Made by a program: the position numbers and the translations under genes
Assembly (NCBI GenBank): GCA_023388075.1
Contig: JAEWGX010000059.1
Location: 1-31,953, forward strand
Source: Pseudomonadota bacterium
Lineage (GTDB): Bacteria > Pseudomonadota > Gammaproteobacteria > Burkholderiales > Burkholderiaceae_E
DNA: 31,953 bases
Direction of reading: 5' to 3'
Part shown: in pieces, positions 22,237 through 30,781 of the stretch
How positions within the stretch are numbered: position 1 is the stretch's first letter
Layout: every line of letters starts with the position of its first letter
The notes under the pieces: generated by a model
What the model was told of the DNA's origin: nothing
Database searches by the model: none
The model's input: only the letters and a program-made list of their open reading frames with translations

Positions 22237-22290
22237 ATGAGCCCGTCGTCCCCGCGCCCGCCTCGCTCCCTGCTGCCCGAAGGCGCCTGA
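22237..22290 (+). other. 17-codon micro-ORF filling the dctQ-dctM gap
   Basis: An ATG one base after the dctQ stop opens a 17-residue Pro/Ser-rich frame (MSPSSPRPPRSLLPEGA) whose TGA ends one base before the dctM ATG. It may hand ribosomes from dctQ to dctM. The same frame is open further upstream inside dctQ, so chance is possible. Confidence 0.25.
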
Positions 22291-22291
22291 C

Positions 22292-23686
22292 ATGGAGGGC
22301 GTGCTGACCGGGGAGACCCTCTCCGCGCTGATGTTCTTCGGCGTCATCTTCGTGCTGCTGCTCGGATTCCCGGTGGCGTTCTCGCTCGCCGGAGTCTCGC
22401 TCTTCTTCGCCCTGGTCGGCTGGCTGCTCGACTCGTTCGATCCGTCCAACTTCGGCGCGCTCGCCTCCCGCTATATCGGCTTCATGACCAACGAGGTCCT
22501 GGTGGCGGTGCCGCTCTTCATCTTCATGGGCGTGGTGCTGGAACGCTCCGGGATCGCCGAGGCGCTGCTGGTCACGATGGGCAAGGTGTTCGGCCGGTTG
22601 CGCGGCGGGCTGGGCCTTTCGGTGATCGTGGTCGGCGCCCTGCTCGCGGCTTCCACCGGCGTGGTCGGCGCCACGGTCGTGACCATGGGCCTGATCAGCC
22701 TGCCGGCGATGCTGCGCGCGGGCTACGACCCGAAGCTCGCCTGCGGCGTGATCTGCGCCTCCGGCACCCTGGGACAGATCGTGCCGCCGTCGACGGTGCT
22801 GATCTTCATGGGCGACATGCTGGGCGGCATCAACTCCCAGGTGCAGATGGCCAAGGGCAACTTCGCGCCTTCGCCGGTCTCGGTAGGGGACCTCTTCGTC
22901 GGCGCGCTGCTTCCCAGCATGCTGCTGATCGGCTTCTACGTGCTGTACCTTGTCTACAAGGCGCTCTTCGACCCGAAGAGCTGCCCCGCCGCTCCCGGCA
23001 CCGAGGAGGAACGACGGGCGCTCCTCGGCGAGGTGTTCACCGCGCTGCTCCCTCCGCTGCTGCTGATCGTGGCGGTTCTCGGCTCGATCCTCGGCGGCTT
23101 CGCCACCCCTACCGAAGCCGCTTCGGTCGGCGCCGTCGGCGCCCTGCTGCTGGTGCTGCTCAGGGGCCGGTTCGACTTCAACATCCTGCGCCAGGCCTGC
23201 CTCTCCACCGCATCGATCACCTCGATGGTGTTCGTGCTGCTGCTCGGGGCCTCGGTCTTCTCCATCGTCTTTCGCATGCTGGGGGGCGACGACCTGGTCC
23301 ACGAGTTCCTCTCCGACCTGCCGGGCGGCGCCATAGGCGCCCTGGTCGTGGTGATGGCGGTGATGTTCGTGCTCGGGTTCATCCTGGACACCTTCGAGAT
23401 CATCTTCATCATCATCCCGATCACGGCGCCGGTACTGCTGAACCTGGACGTCGATCCGGTCTGGCTCGGGGTGTTGGTCGGCGTTAACCTGCAGACCAGT
23501 TTCATGACGCCGCCCTTCGGCTTCTCGCTCTTCTACCTGCGCGGCGTGGCGCCCGGGTCGGTCTCCACCGGAACGATCTACCGCGGCATCATGCCGTTCG
23601 TCTTCCTGCAACTGGTCGCTCTCGCGGTGCTGCTGACCTTCCCGACCCTGGCCACCTGGCTGCCGCGCGTGGTGTTCGGCGGCTGA
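22292..23686 (+). CDS. dctM: TRAP transporter large permease subunit (DctM family)
   Basis: Integral membrane protein of 464 residues with about 12 hydrophobic segments. DctM motifs: ASGTLGQIVPPSTVLIFMGD and GGFATPTEAASVGAVGALLL, then MTPPFGFSLFYLRGVAP near the C-terminus. A polar loop of about 40 residues near 215-255 (DPKSCPAAPGTEEERRALLG) is longer than in the other DctM of this window and explains its larger size. Last gene of the TRAP operon; a long hairpin follows the stop codon. Confidence 0.93.
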   Translation: MEGVLTGETLSALMFFGVIFVLLLGFPVAFSLAGVSLFFALVGWLLDSFDPSNFGALASRYIGFMTNEVLVAVPLFIFMGVVLERSGIAEALLVTMGKVFGRLRGGLGLSVIVVGALLAASTGVVGATVVTMGLISLPAMLRAGYDPKLACGVICASGTLGQIVPPSTVLIFMGDMLGGINSQVQMAKGNFAPSPVSVGDLFVGALLPSMLLIGFYVLYLVYKALFDPKSCPAAPGTEEERRALLGEVFTALLPPLLLIVAVLGSILGGFATPTEAASVGAVGALLLVLLRGRFDFNILRQACLSTASITSMVFVLLLGASVFSIVFRMLGGDDLVHEFLSDLPGGAIGALVVVMAVMFVLGFILDTFEIIFIIIPITAPVLLNLDVDPVWLGVLVGVNLQTSFMTPPFGFSLFYLRGVAPGSVSTGTIYRGIMPFVFLQLVALAVLLTFPTLATWLPRVVFGG

Positions 23687-23688
23687 CG

Positions 23689-23724
23689 CCGGTCGCCCCC
23701 GGGGCGCCGGAGCCCGGCGACCGG
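23689..23724 (+). terminator. Long hairpin after dctM
   Basis: CCGGTCGCC (23689-23697) pairs perfectly with GGCGACCGG (23716-23724), with further complementarity in the loop. It begins two bases after the dctM stop. The following bases (GCATTCTGC) hold no real U-run, so termination is likely but not certain. A second small palindrome GCCCGT-TT-ACGGGC follows at 23747-23760 in the gap before gshA. Confidence 0.5.
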
Positions 23725-23827
23725 GCATTCTGCTAACCTTACGTCTGCCCGTTTACGGGCCGGCGCCTGTGGCCGCGCCCCCTGGCCGATCCCCCCGACC
23801 CGCGGTGACATTTCCCCCAAGATCCAG

Positions 23828-25444
23828 TTGAGCCCGAACCAATCAAGGCTGACCACGCGGCTCGCATCCCTGGGGCCGGCCGTCCTGCGAACCCTGCGCC
23901 GCGGCATCGAGAAGGAGGGCCTGCGCGCGACCACCTCCGGCGATCTCGCGCTCACGCCGCATCCGGCGGCGCTCGGCTCCACCCTGACCCATTCCAGCAT
24001 CACCACCGACTTCAGCGAGTCCCAGCTCGAGCTGATCACCGGCGTGCACGCGGACATCCGCGGCTGCCTGGGCGAGCTGACCGAGATCCACCGCGTCGCG
24101 CTCGCGGCCATCGCGCCGGAGGTGATGTGGGCCACCAGCATGCCGTGCCGGTTGCCGGCCGACGGCAACATTCCGATCGGCCAGTACGGCACCTCCAACG
24201 TGGGCCGCGCCAAGACGGTCTACCGGATCGGGCTGGTGCATCGCTACGGAAGCCGGATGCAGACCATCTCGGGCCTGCACTACAACTTCTCGCTGCCGAC
24301 GTCCGCATGGCCGGCGCTGCAGGCGACGGACGGCCATCGCGGCAGCGCCCTGGACCACCGCAACGAGAGCTACTTCGCGCTCATCCGCAACTTCCGCCGC
24401 GACTCCTGGCTGCTGCTCTATCTCTTCGGGGCATCGCCCGCGGTCTGCCGGTCCTTCGTCGCCGACCGCGACCACCGGCTCGAGCCGCTCGGGGAGCGCA
24501 GCTTCTACAAGCCCTACGCAACCTCGCTGCGAATGGGCCCGCTCGGCTACCAGAGCGATGCCCAATCCATGCTCGGCGTGAGCTACAACTGCCTGCAAAG
24601 CTACGCCGACTCGCTGCGCGAGGCGCTCACCACGCCCTATGCCGACTACGAGGCGATCGGCGTGCGCGACGGGGACGACTACCGCCAGCTGAGCACCAGC
24701 CTGCTGCAGATCGAGAACGAGTTCTACGGCACCATCCGGCCCAAGCAGCCGACCCTGCCCGGGGAACGCCCGCTGCCGGCACTGTCCCGGCGCGGTGTCG
24801 ATTATGTCGAGGTACGGCTGATGGACCTCGACCCCTACAGCCCGATCGGCATCACCGACGACACGATCCGCTTCCTGGACATCTTCCTGCTGCACTGCCT
24901 GCTGCAGGAAAGCCCGGACGACACGCCCGAGTCGATCGCCGCGCTCTCGCGCAATCGCCACGCGGTGGCGCAGCGCGGCCGCGATCCCGACCTCGAGCTC
25001 GAGCGCGACGACGGCAGCCGGGTGGCGCTGCTGGACTGGGGGCGCGAGCTCCTCCAGGCCTGCGAGCCGATCGCCGACGCACTGGATGTCGCCCACCCGG
25101 AAGCTGGCGGCGCCTATCGCGCCGCGCTCGCCGGGGCCGCAGCCCGCCTCGCCGATTCCACGCTCACGCCATCGGCCCGGGTGCTCGAGGAGATCCGGCA
25201 GTCGCCGACGCAGTCGATCATCGACTTCGGCCTCGCGCGCTCGCTCGCCCATCGCGACCTGCTCATGCGCGAGCCGCTGCCGCCCGAGGTGACCGAGCGC
25301 TACGCGCGGCTCGCGGCCGAATCCGTCGCGAAGCAGCGCGCCCTCGAGGCCGCGGATACGATTCCCTTCGAGGCGTATCGGCAGCAGTACCTCGGGCAAC
25401 CCTTGCTCGACGGGATCCCGCCGCGCGTCGTTGCCGGCGCCTAG
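23828..25444 (+). CDS. gshA: Glutamate-cysteine ligase, E. coli type
   Basis: Joins L-glutamate and L-cysteine with ATP, the first and rate-limiting step of glutathione synthesis; cytosolic. Length 538 residues (E. coli about 518). Class I GCS features: RRGIEKEGLR with metal-binding Glu residues, HPAALGSTLTHSSITTDFSE, ELITGVH, ISGLHYNFS and DYVEVRLMDLDPYSP. The start appears to be TTG (LSPNQSRLTTRLA), as no ATG or GTG in frame lies near and the domain begins at once. The ribosome-binding site is weak. First gene of a five-gene run with the DUF2868/DUF3482 pair only 6 bp downstream. No gshB is in the window. Confidence 0.93.
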   Translation: MSPNQSRLTTRLASLGPAVLRTLRRGIEKEGLRATTSGDLALTPHPAALGSTLTHSSITTDFSESQLELITGVHADIRGCLGELTEIHRVALAAIAPEVMWATSMPCRLPADGNIPIGQYGTSNVGRAKTVYRIGLVHRYGSRMQTISGLHYNFSLPTSAWPALQATDGHRGSALDHRNESYFALIRNFRRDSWLLLYLFGASPAVCRSFVADRDHRLEPLGERSFYKPYATSLRMGPLGYQSDAQSMLGVSYNCLQSYADSLREALTTPYADYEAIGVRDGDDYRQLSTSLLQIENEFYGTIRPKQPTLPGERPLPALSRRGVDYVEVRLMDLDPYSPIGITDDTIRFLDIFLLHCLLQESPDDTPESIAALSRNRHAVAQRGRDPDLELERDDGSRVALLDWGRELLQACEPIADALDVAHPEAGGAYRAALAGAAARLADSTLTPSARVLEEIRQSPTQSIIDFGLARSLAHRDLLMREPLPPEVTERYARLAAESVAKQRALEAADTIPFEAYRQQYLGQPLLDGIPPRVVAGA

Positions 25445-25450
25445 GCGGCG

Positions 25451-26974
25451 ATGAAGGAGTCCGACGCCCGCGCCACCGAGCTGGTGCGCGCCTACGAGTC
25501 CGGGACGCCCGATCCGCTCTGGAGCGAGGACGATCGCCACTGGGCAAGCCGCAGCGCCGCGCAGGTCGAGGGCGAGAAAGCGAGCGACGAGGCCCTGGTG
25601 TCCCGTCGCGCGCACCTCGCAGTCGAGCGACTCGCGAGCCGCTCGAGCCACGTGGGCGCGACGCTCGCCGCGGTGACATGGAAGCCCTGGATCGGCCGCC
25701 TTCTGGTCGCGAGCGCGCTGGTTGCCGGATTCCTCCTCGACGCGGTCAGCGCGGAGCGGATCATCAACATTCTCGCCCCGCCCATCCTCGCCATCCTGCT
25801 GTGGAACATCGCGGTGTACGCCGGGCTGCTCGTGCGATGGGCGTGGCAGGCCGTTCGCGGCCCGTCCGGCGGTCGTCCGGACGGCACGCCGCGATTCGCC
25901 GCGGCGAACCGCTGGGTGGCCCGGCTGGTGATGGGCGTGCCCAGATCGCTGCTGCGGGCGGACGCGACATCGCCGCTCGCGCGGTTCGCGCGGCGATGGC
26001 TCGAGATCAGCAGCCGCCTCAATGCCCTCCGCGGCCTCGCGCTGCTGCATCTCGGGTCCGTGGCGTTCGCGCTCGGAGCCCTGGCCGGGCTCTACCTGCG
26101 CGGCCTGGCGTTCGAGTACCGGGCCGGCTGGGAGAGCACCTTCCTCGGGATCGACGCGGTGCGGTCGCTGCTGGGCCTGGTGCTGGGACCGGCGAGCTTC
26201 ATGACCGGCATCGCGCTGCCGGACGCGGCTCGCCTCGAGGCGATGCGCCTGCCCGGGGGCGTGGGTGAGAACGCCGCGGGCTGGATCCATCTCTACGCGG
26301 TGACCGTGTTCCTTTTCGTCGTGGTGCCGCGCGTGGCGCTCGCGGCCGCCGCGTCGCTCCGCGCGCGCCGCATGGCCGAGCGCTTCCCGCTGCCGCTCGA
26401 CGATGCGTACTTCCGCAACCTGGTGCGGCGGCATCGTGGCCATGCCGCGCAGGTGCAGGTGGTGCCGTACAGCTACCAGCTCTCGACGGCGGCGCTCGCG
26501 GGCCTGCAACGCCTGCTCCTCGACGTCCACGACGGCTCGGCGGAGATCGCGGTGCGCCCCTCGGTTCCGATCGGCGGCGAGGACCGCCTGCGCGACAACG
26601 ATCCGATCGCCGGCCTGCCGGCTTCGCTCGTCGTCGCGGTCTTCTCGCTGTCGGCCACGCCCGAGGTGGAGAACCACGCCGCCTTCATCGCGACGCTGGC
26701 GGCCTTGCTGCCGCGCGGCACGCCGCTTGTCGCGGTGGTCGACGAGTCCGCCTTCCGCAGGCGATTCGGTCACGACCCCGCGCGCATCGACGAACGCCGC
26801 GGAATCTGGCGACGCATCCTCGCCACCCGCCTGGACATCGCCCCGGTCTTCGTTGCGCTCGAATCCGGCGGGATCGACGACGCAAGTCGCGAACTTTCGG
26901 AACGGATCGATGAGGTTTCGGGTCGCATGGTGCAAAATCCCGAGTTCCGGAGGGGCGCCCACGCACCTGCATGA
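25451..26974 (+). CDS. DUF2868 membrane protein, partner of a DUF3482 GTPase
   Basis: Integral membrane protein of 507 residues, function unknown. Predicted helices lie near 82-100, 104-127, 193-217 and 277-302. They are followed by a soluble C-terminal domain of about 200 residues that has a nucleotide- or Rossmann-like strand pattern (SLVVAVFSLSATPEV, GTPLVAVVDESAFRRRFG). The N-terminal ~75 residues are charged and cytosolic. DUF2868 and DUF3482 genes commonly sit side by side. Here they overlap by ATGA, so equimolar expression and a direct complex are likely (inference). No catalytic motif is recognised. Confidence 0.85.
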   Translation: MKESDARATELVRAYESGTPDPLWSEDDRHWASRSAAQVEGEKASDEALVSRRAHLAVERLASRSSHVGATLAAVTWKPWIGRLLVASALVAGFLLDAVSAERIINILAPPILAILLWNIAVYAGLLVRWAWQAVRGPSGGRPDGTPRFAAANRWVARLVMGVPRSLLRADATSPLARFARRWLEISSRLNALRGLALLHLGSVAFALGALAGLYLRGLAFEYRAGWESTFLGIDAVRSLLGLVLGPASFMTGIALPDAARLEAMRLPGGVGENAAGWIHLYAVTVFLFVVVPRVALAAAASLRARRMAERFPLPLDDAYFRNLVRRHRGHAAQVQVVPYSYQLSTAALAGLQRLLLDVHDGSAEIAVRPSVPIGGEDRLRDNDPIAGLPASLVVAVFSLSATPEVENHAAFIATLAALLPRGTPLVAVVDESAFRRRFGHDPARIDERRGIWRRILATRLDIAPVFVALESGGIDDASRELSERIDEVSGRMVQNPEFRRGAHAPA

Positions 26975-29172
26975 AGACCAAGGACCAGACGATCTCGCTG
27001 AGCCTCGTGTCGCACACCAACGTCGGCAAGACGACGCTGGCCCGCACACTGCTCAACCGCAACGTCGGCGTCGTGCGCGACGAGCCGCACGTGACGGAGA
27101 CCGCTGACCGCTTCGTGCTGCTGGAGACGCCCGAAGGCGACTCCCTGGTGCTGTGGGACACGCCCGGATTCGGCGACAGCGCCAGGCTCGCGGACCGCCT
27201 GCAGAAGTCGGATCGTCCGATCGGCTGGCTCGTCAGCCAGGTCTGGGACCGCCTCACCGACCGCGCCTTCTGGTCCAGCCAGCAGGCCGTGCGCAACGCC
27301 CGGGAAGAGGCCGACGTGGTGCTCTACCTCGTCAACGCGGCCGAGAATCCGGAGGACGCGGGCTACGTCGAGCCCGAGATGCGGATCCTGCAGTGGATCG
27401 GCAAGCCGATCATCGTGCTCGTCAACCAGATGGGCCCGCCAAGCGGGCCGGCGGACGAGGCGGCCGAGGTGGAGCGCTGGCGTGCCCATCTTGCCCGGGA
27501 CACCGCCGTGCGCGGCGTGCTCGCGCTGGACGCCTTCGCGCGCTGCTGGGTGCAGGAAGGCGCGTTGCTGCGGGAGGTCGCGGATATCCTGCCGCCGGAG
27601 AAGAACGAGTCGTTCGGGCGCCTGCGGCGTGCCTGGCAGACGCAGCGACGCGAGACCTTCGATGCTTCCATGCAGGTCCTCGCCGAGCGGCTTGCGCGCG
27701 CCGCGCTCGACAAGGAGCGGGTGGCCCATGGCGGCCTGCGCGGCCGCCTGCGCGATGTCGGCAGCGCGCTCGGCATCGCCCGGGAGAAGGAGAACTCCGC
27801 GAAGCAGGCCGCGATGCGCGCACTCGCCGAGCGGCTCGACCGCGACATCCGCGAGACCACGGACCGCCTGATCAAGCTGAACGGGCTCGAAGGCAGCGCC
27901 GGAGACGCGGTGCTCAACCGCCTGGCGGACCACTATGCCGTCACCAACCATGTGAGCGAAGGTCGGGCCGCGGTATTCGGGGGCCTGGTCACCGGCGCGC
28001 TCGCCGGTCTCAAGGCCGACGTCGTGACCGGCGGCTTTACCCTGGGCGGCGGGATGATCGCGGGTGGCGTGCTCGGCGCGCTCGGAGCCGCCGGGCTCGC
28101 CCGCGGCTACAACATGGTGCGCGGCACCGAGACCGTCACCGTCACCTGGACCGACGACGTGATGAACCGGCTGGTGAGCTCCGCGCTGCTCGCCTATCTC
28201 GCGGTGGCCCACTACGGCCGCGGCCGCGGTCAGTACGCGCAGTCCGAGTACCCCGCCTTCTGGGAGAACACCGTCCGCGAGGTGCTGGTGAAGCAGGCGC
28301 CGAACTTCGCCAACTTCTGGCGCCGGCGCGCGAGCTACCGGATGGAGGAGCTCACCCAGGCGATCCGGACCGAACTGACGCTCGCGGCCGAGCGCGTGCT
28401 GATCCGCCTCTATCCGGAGGCGGTATCGGCGGCAGCCATCGGTACCGAGAACGTGCGCCTCAGCGCCGAGGCCCGCGCCGACGCCGAACGCCTCGAGGCC
28501 GCCCGCGCCGCGCAGGCTGCGCAGGAGGAGGCGGAGCGCGAGGCCGCGGAGCTCGCGCGCATCGAGCAGGAACGCATCGAGCGCGCTCGCCTGGAGCGAG
28601 AGCTCGCCGAACGCGAGCGTGTCGAACTGGCGCGTGTGGAGAACGAGAAGGCCGCACGGCCGCATGGCGAGCCGAGGGAAGACGCGTCGGGACGGACTGG
28701 GCAGCCTGCTCCCGCATCCGTGGAACAGCCGCCGGAATCCACGCAACGCGCACCCAGCGCGGACGAAAGCCGCCCGGAGCGGGCGCGCGGGGCCCCCGCG
28801 GGTCCGGAACGACCGGGCGCCGGCGATCGAAACCTGCGCGCGAGCGGGCCGCCCGCGCCCGTGGATGCTCCCAAGACCGGCGCCGGCGGCGGCAGCCCGG
28901 CCGTGGGCATCGCGCGCAGCGCCATGGCGGGGCTGGCGGCCGGCGGCACCCAGGCCGCCACGACCGCAAGCATGCCTGCCGGCATCATGGGACCGGGGGG
29001 CGGCGGCGCGGCCCCCTTGCCGGCACACAAGCCGCTGCCGCCGGCCGCGATGCGGGCACCCAAGAGCGGGCGGCGACCGTCACGGCGACGGCGATCGCGC
29101 CGGGATTCGGCGGCGAACGCCCCGGAGACCCGCCCGCAACCGGGCAACGGCGCGGGGCGGTCGTCGTCCTGA
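26971..29172 (+). CDS. DUF3482-type GTPase with long coiled-coil and basic tail
   Basis: TRAFAC-type GTP-binding protein, 733 residues; family members I recall are much shorter. The G domain (about 5-190) has P-loop SHTNVGKT (14-21; first Gly replaced by Ser), a Thr-rich switch I (VTET 41-44), G3 DTPG (63-66) and G4 NQMG (152-155) in place of NKxD. Residues 334-378 form a glycine-rich hydrophobic hairpin (GGLVTGALAGLK, GGGMIAGGVLGALGAAGLA) suited to membrane insertion. A charged Glu/Arg/Ala coiled coil spans about 495-562. The last ~170 residues are Pro/Gly/Ala-rich, probably disordered, with an Arg-rich patch (RRPSRRRRSRR) near the end. Cellular role unknown; membrane remodelling or assembly with the DUF2868 partner is a guess. 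Confidence 0.85.
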   Translation: MKTKDQTISLSLVSHTNVGKTTLARTLLNRNVGVVRDEPHVTETADRFVLLETPEGDSLVLWDTPGFGDSARLADRLQKSDRPIGWLVSQVWDRLTDRAFWSSQQAVRNAREEADVVLYLVNAAENPEDAGYVEPEMRILQWIGKPIIVLVNQMGPPSGPADEAAEVERWRAHLARDTAVRGVLALDAFARCWVQEGALLREVADILPPEKNESFGRLRRAWQTQRRETFDASMQVLAERLARAALDKERVAHGGLRGRLRDVGSALGIAREKENSAKQAAMRALAERLDRDIRETTDRLIKLNGLEGSAGDAVLNRLADHYAVTNHVSEGRAAVFGGLVTGALAGLKADVVTGGFTLGGGMIAGGVLGALGAAGLARGYNMVRGTETVTVTWTDDVMNRLVSSALLAYLAVAHYGRGRGQYAQSEYPAFWENTVREVLVKQAPNFANFWRRRASYRMEELTQAIRTELTLAAERVLIRLYPEAVSAAAIGTENVRLSAEARADAERLEAARAAQAAQEEAEREAAELARIEQERIERARLERELAERERVELARVENEKAARPHGEPREDASGRTGQPAPASVEQPPESTQRAPSADESRPERARGAPAGPERPGAGDRNLRASGPPAPVDAPKTGAGGGSPAVGIARSAMAGLAAGGTQAATTASMPAGIMGPGGGGAAPLPAHKPLPPAAMRAPKSGRRPSRRRRSRRDSAANAPETRPQPGNGAGRSSS

Positions 29173-29183
29173 GCAGGGCCCCG

Positions 29184-29972
29184 GTGGCGGTCGACGTCCT
29201 CAGGCCGCTCGACGACGGGTTGCGAGCCGTCGCCCGGCGCCTGCGGCGCGGCGCGACGACGGCGACGCTGGCCACGCTCGAGCGCTCGAGCGGCTGGCCG
29301 TATGCCAGCCTCGTGACGGTGGCGAGCGCGCTCGACGGCTCGGCGCTGCTGTTGCTCTCGGGGCTGTCGCATCACACGAAGGCGCTCGCTACCGATCCGC
29401 GCTGCAGCCTGCTCTTTGCGCAGCCCGGCGCGGGCGACCCGCTCGCCCACCCGCGTCTCACCGTCTTCGGCCGGGCCCGCTTCATGGAGGGCGGGGACGC
29501 GGAGCACGCCCGCGCACGCCGGCGATTCCTGGCGCGGCATCCCGCGGCGGCACGGTACGTGGACCTCCCCGACTTCCGTTTCGTCGCGGTGGCGCCCGAG
29601 CGTGCGCTGCTGAACGCCGGCTTCGGCCGGGCGAGCGAGCTCGCCCGGGATGATCTCCTCGTGCCGGTCACGCCTGCGCTCGAGTCCCTGCATGACTCGG
29701 AGCCAGGCGCCGTGACACACATGAACGCCGATCACGCCGACGCGGTCCGCCTGATCGCGCGGCAGCTGTGCGGCGCCGACGACGCGCCCTGGGAGCTGGT
29801 GGGACTGGACCTCGAGGGCATGGACCTGCGGCTGGGCGAACGGCACCTCCGGCACGACTACGAGAGCCCGCTCACGGCGGCAGGCGAGCTGCGCAGCCGG
29901 CTCGTCGAGCTGGCCCGGCGCGCTCGCGCCCTGGCCGAGGCCGACACACGGGATGAGAGGAGAGGACGATGA
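29184..29972 (+). CDS. HugZ-like pyridoxamine-phosphate-oxidase-fold protein with DUF2470 domain
   Basis: About 262 residues. An N-terminal split-barrel flavin/haem domain (about 1-150; ATLATLERSSGWPYASLVTV, LLLSGLSHHTKAL) is followed by a C-terminal DUF2470 domain (about 175-250) with VTHMNADHADAV, the His-containing motif that binds haem in HugZ. HugZ of Helicobacter breaks down haem; many relatives are of unknown role, so haem binding or degradation is likely but not proven. The start is uncertain: GTG 29184 with AGCAGGG upstream is preferred. CTG at 29169 (overlapping the GTPase stop) and TTG at 29220 are possible. It ends in an ATGA overlap with the SDR gene. Confidence 0.82.
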   Translation: MAVDVLRPLDDGLRAVARRLRRGATTATLATLERSSGWPYASLVTVASALDGSALLLLSGLSHHTKALATDPRCSLLFAQPGAGDPLAHPRLTVFGRARFMEGGDAEHARARRRFLARHPAAARYVDLPDFRFVAVAPERALLNAGFGRASELARDDLLVPVTPALESLHDSEPGAVTHMNADHADAVRLIARQLCGADDAPWELVGLDLEGMDLRLGERHLRHDYESPLTAAGELRSRLVELARRARALAEADTRDERRGR

Positions 29973-30730
29973 ACGACCTGAAAGGCAAGGCGGTGCTCGT
30001 CACCGGAGGCTCCACCGGCATCGGCGCCGCGGCTGCGCGCGCATTCGCGCGCCAGGGATCGCGCGTCGCGATCCAGTACAACGCGAGCAGCGACGCCGCG
30101 ACGGCGCTGGTCGAGGAGATCCGCACGGCCGGTGGCGAGGCGCACATGGTCGGCGGCGACGTCCGGCAGCTTCCCAACGTCTCGCGCATCGTCGCGGAGG
30201 CGCTCGAGCGACTGGGTCGCATCGACGTGCTGGTGAACAACGTGGGCAGCCTGGTCAAGCGCACGCCCGTGGCCGAATACACGGTCGAGCTGCTCGACGA
30301 GATCCTGGAGGTCAATGTCCGCCAGCTCGTCTGGTTCGTTCGCGAGGTGGTGCCGGCCATGCGCCGCCAGGGAGGTGGCTGCATCGTCAACACCACCTCG
30401 ATCGCGGCGCGCCACGGCGGCGGACCGGGCTCAGTGCTGTACGCCGCCGCGAAGGGCTTCGTCTCCACCGCCACCCACGGCTGGGCGCGCGAGCTCGCGC
30501 CCGACCGGATCCGCGTCAACGCGGTGTCGCCCGGCGTGATCCTCACCCCCTTCCACGAGCGCTTCACCACTGCCGCCCAGCTCGAGGCGATGAAGGCCAC
30601 CGTGCCGATGAACCGGCTGGGCGAGCCGGACGAATGCGCCGGCACGTTCCTCTACCTGTGCTCCGAGGAGCTCAGCGGCTACGTGACCGGGCAGGTGATC
30701 GAGGTGAACGGCGGGCAGTTGATGAACTGA
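29969..30730 (+). CDS. SDR family NAD(P)-dependent oxidoreductase
   Basis: Classical short-chain dehydrogenase/reductase, 253 residues. Cofactor motif TGGSTGIG (about 12-19), NNVG after strand 4 (VLVNNVG), active-site Asn in EVNVRQ, Ser in NTTSIAA, and YAAAK with catalytic Tyr and Lys. The C-terminal VNGGQ is typical. No Asp closes strand 2 (RVAIQYNASS), so NADP(H) is favoured over NAD(H). It resembles 3-oxoacyl-ACP reductase or glucose dehydrogenase-like SDRs, but the substrate cannot be told. Last gene of the gshA run, with GGAGAGGA upstream and an ATGA overlap with the HugZ-like gene. Confidence 0.92.
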   Translation: MNDLKGKAVLVTGGSTGIGAAAARAFARQGSRVAIQYNASSDAATALVEEIRTAGGEAHMVGGDVRQLPNVSRIVAEALERLGRIDVLVNNVGSLVKRTPVAEYTVELLDEILEVNVRQLVWFVREVVPAMRRQGGGCIVNTTSIAARHGGGPGSVLYAAAKGFVSTATHGWARELAPDRIRVNAVSPGVILTPFHERFTTAAQLEAMKATVPMNRLGEPDECAGTFLYLCSEELSGYVTGQVIEVNGGQLMN

Positions 30731-30781
30731 TCGGAGCCGCTGCCTACCAGACGGCGGAACCCGCTCGCGCTTGCGCCCCGC

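Noticed and set aside
23843..27049. A minus-strand open frame of over 1000 codons opposite gshA and the DUF2868 gene
   Set aside because: It is the mirror of strongly GC3-biased coding sequence; the translation is His/Arg/Ala-rich with no family similarity, whereas the plus strand carries recognisable proteins.
27153..29183. Possible fusion of the HugZ-like protein to a long N-terminal extension, since its frame is open far upstream
   Set aside because: The upstream translation is Arg/Ala-rich noise overlapping the GTPase, whose own frame has clear G motifs. HugZ similarity begins only near 29205.
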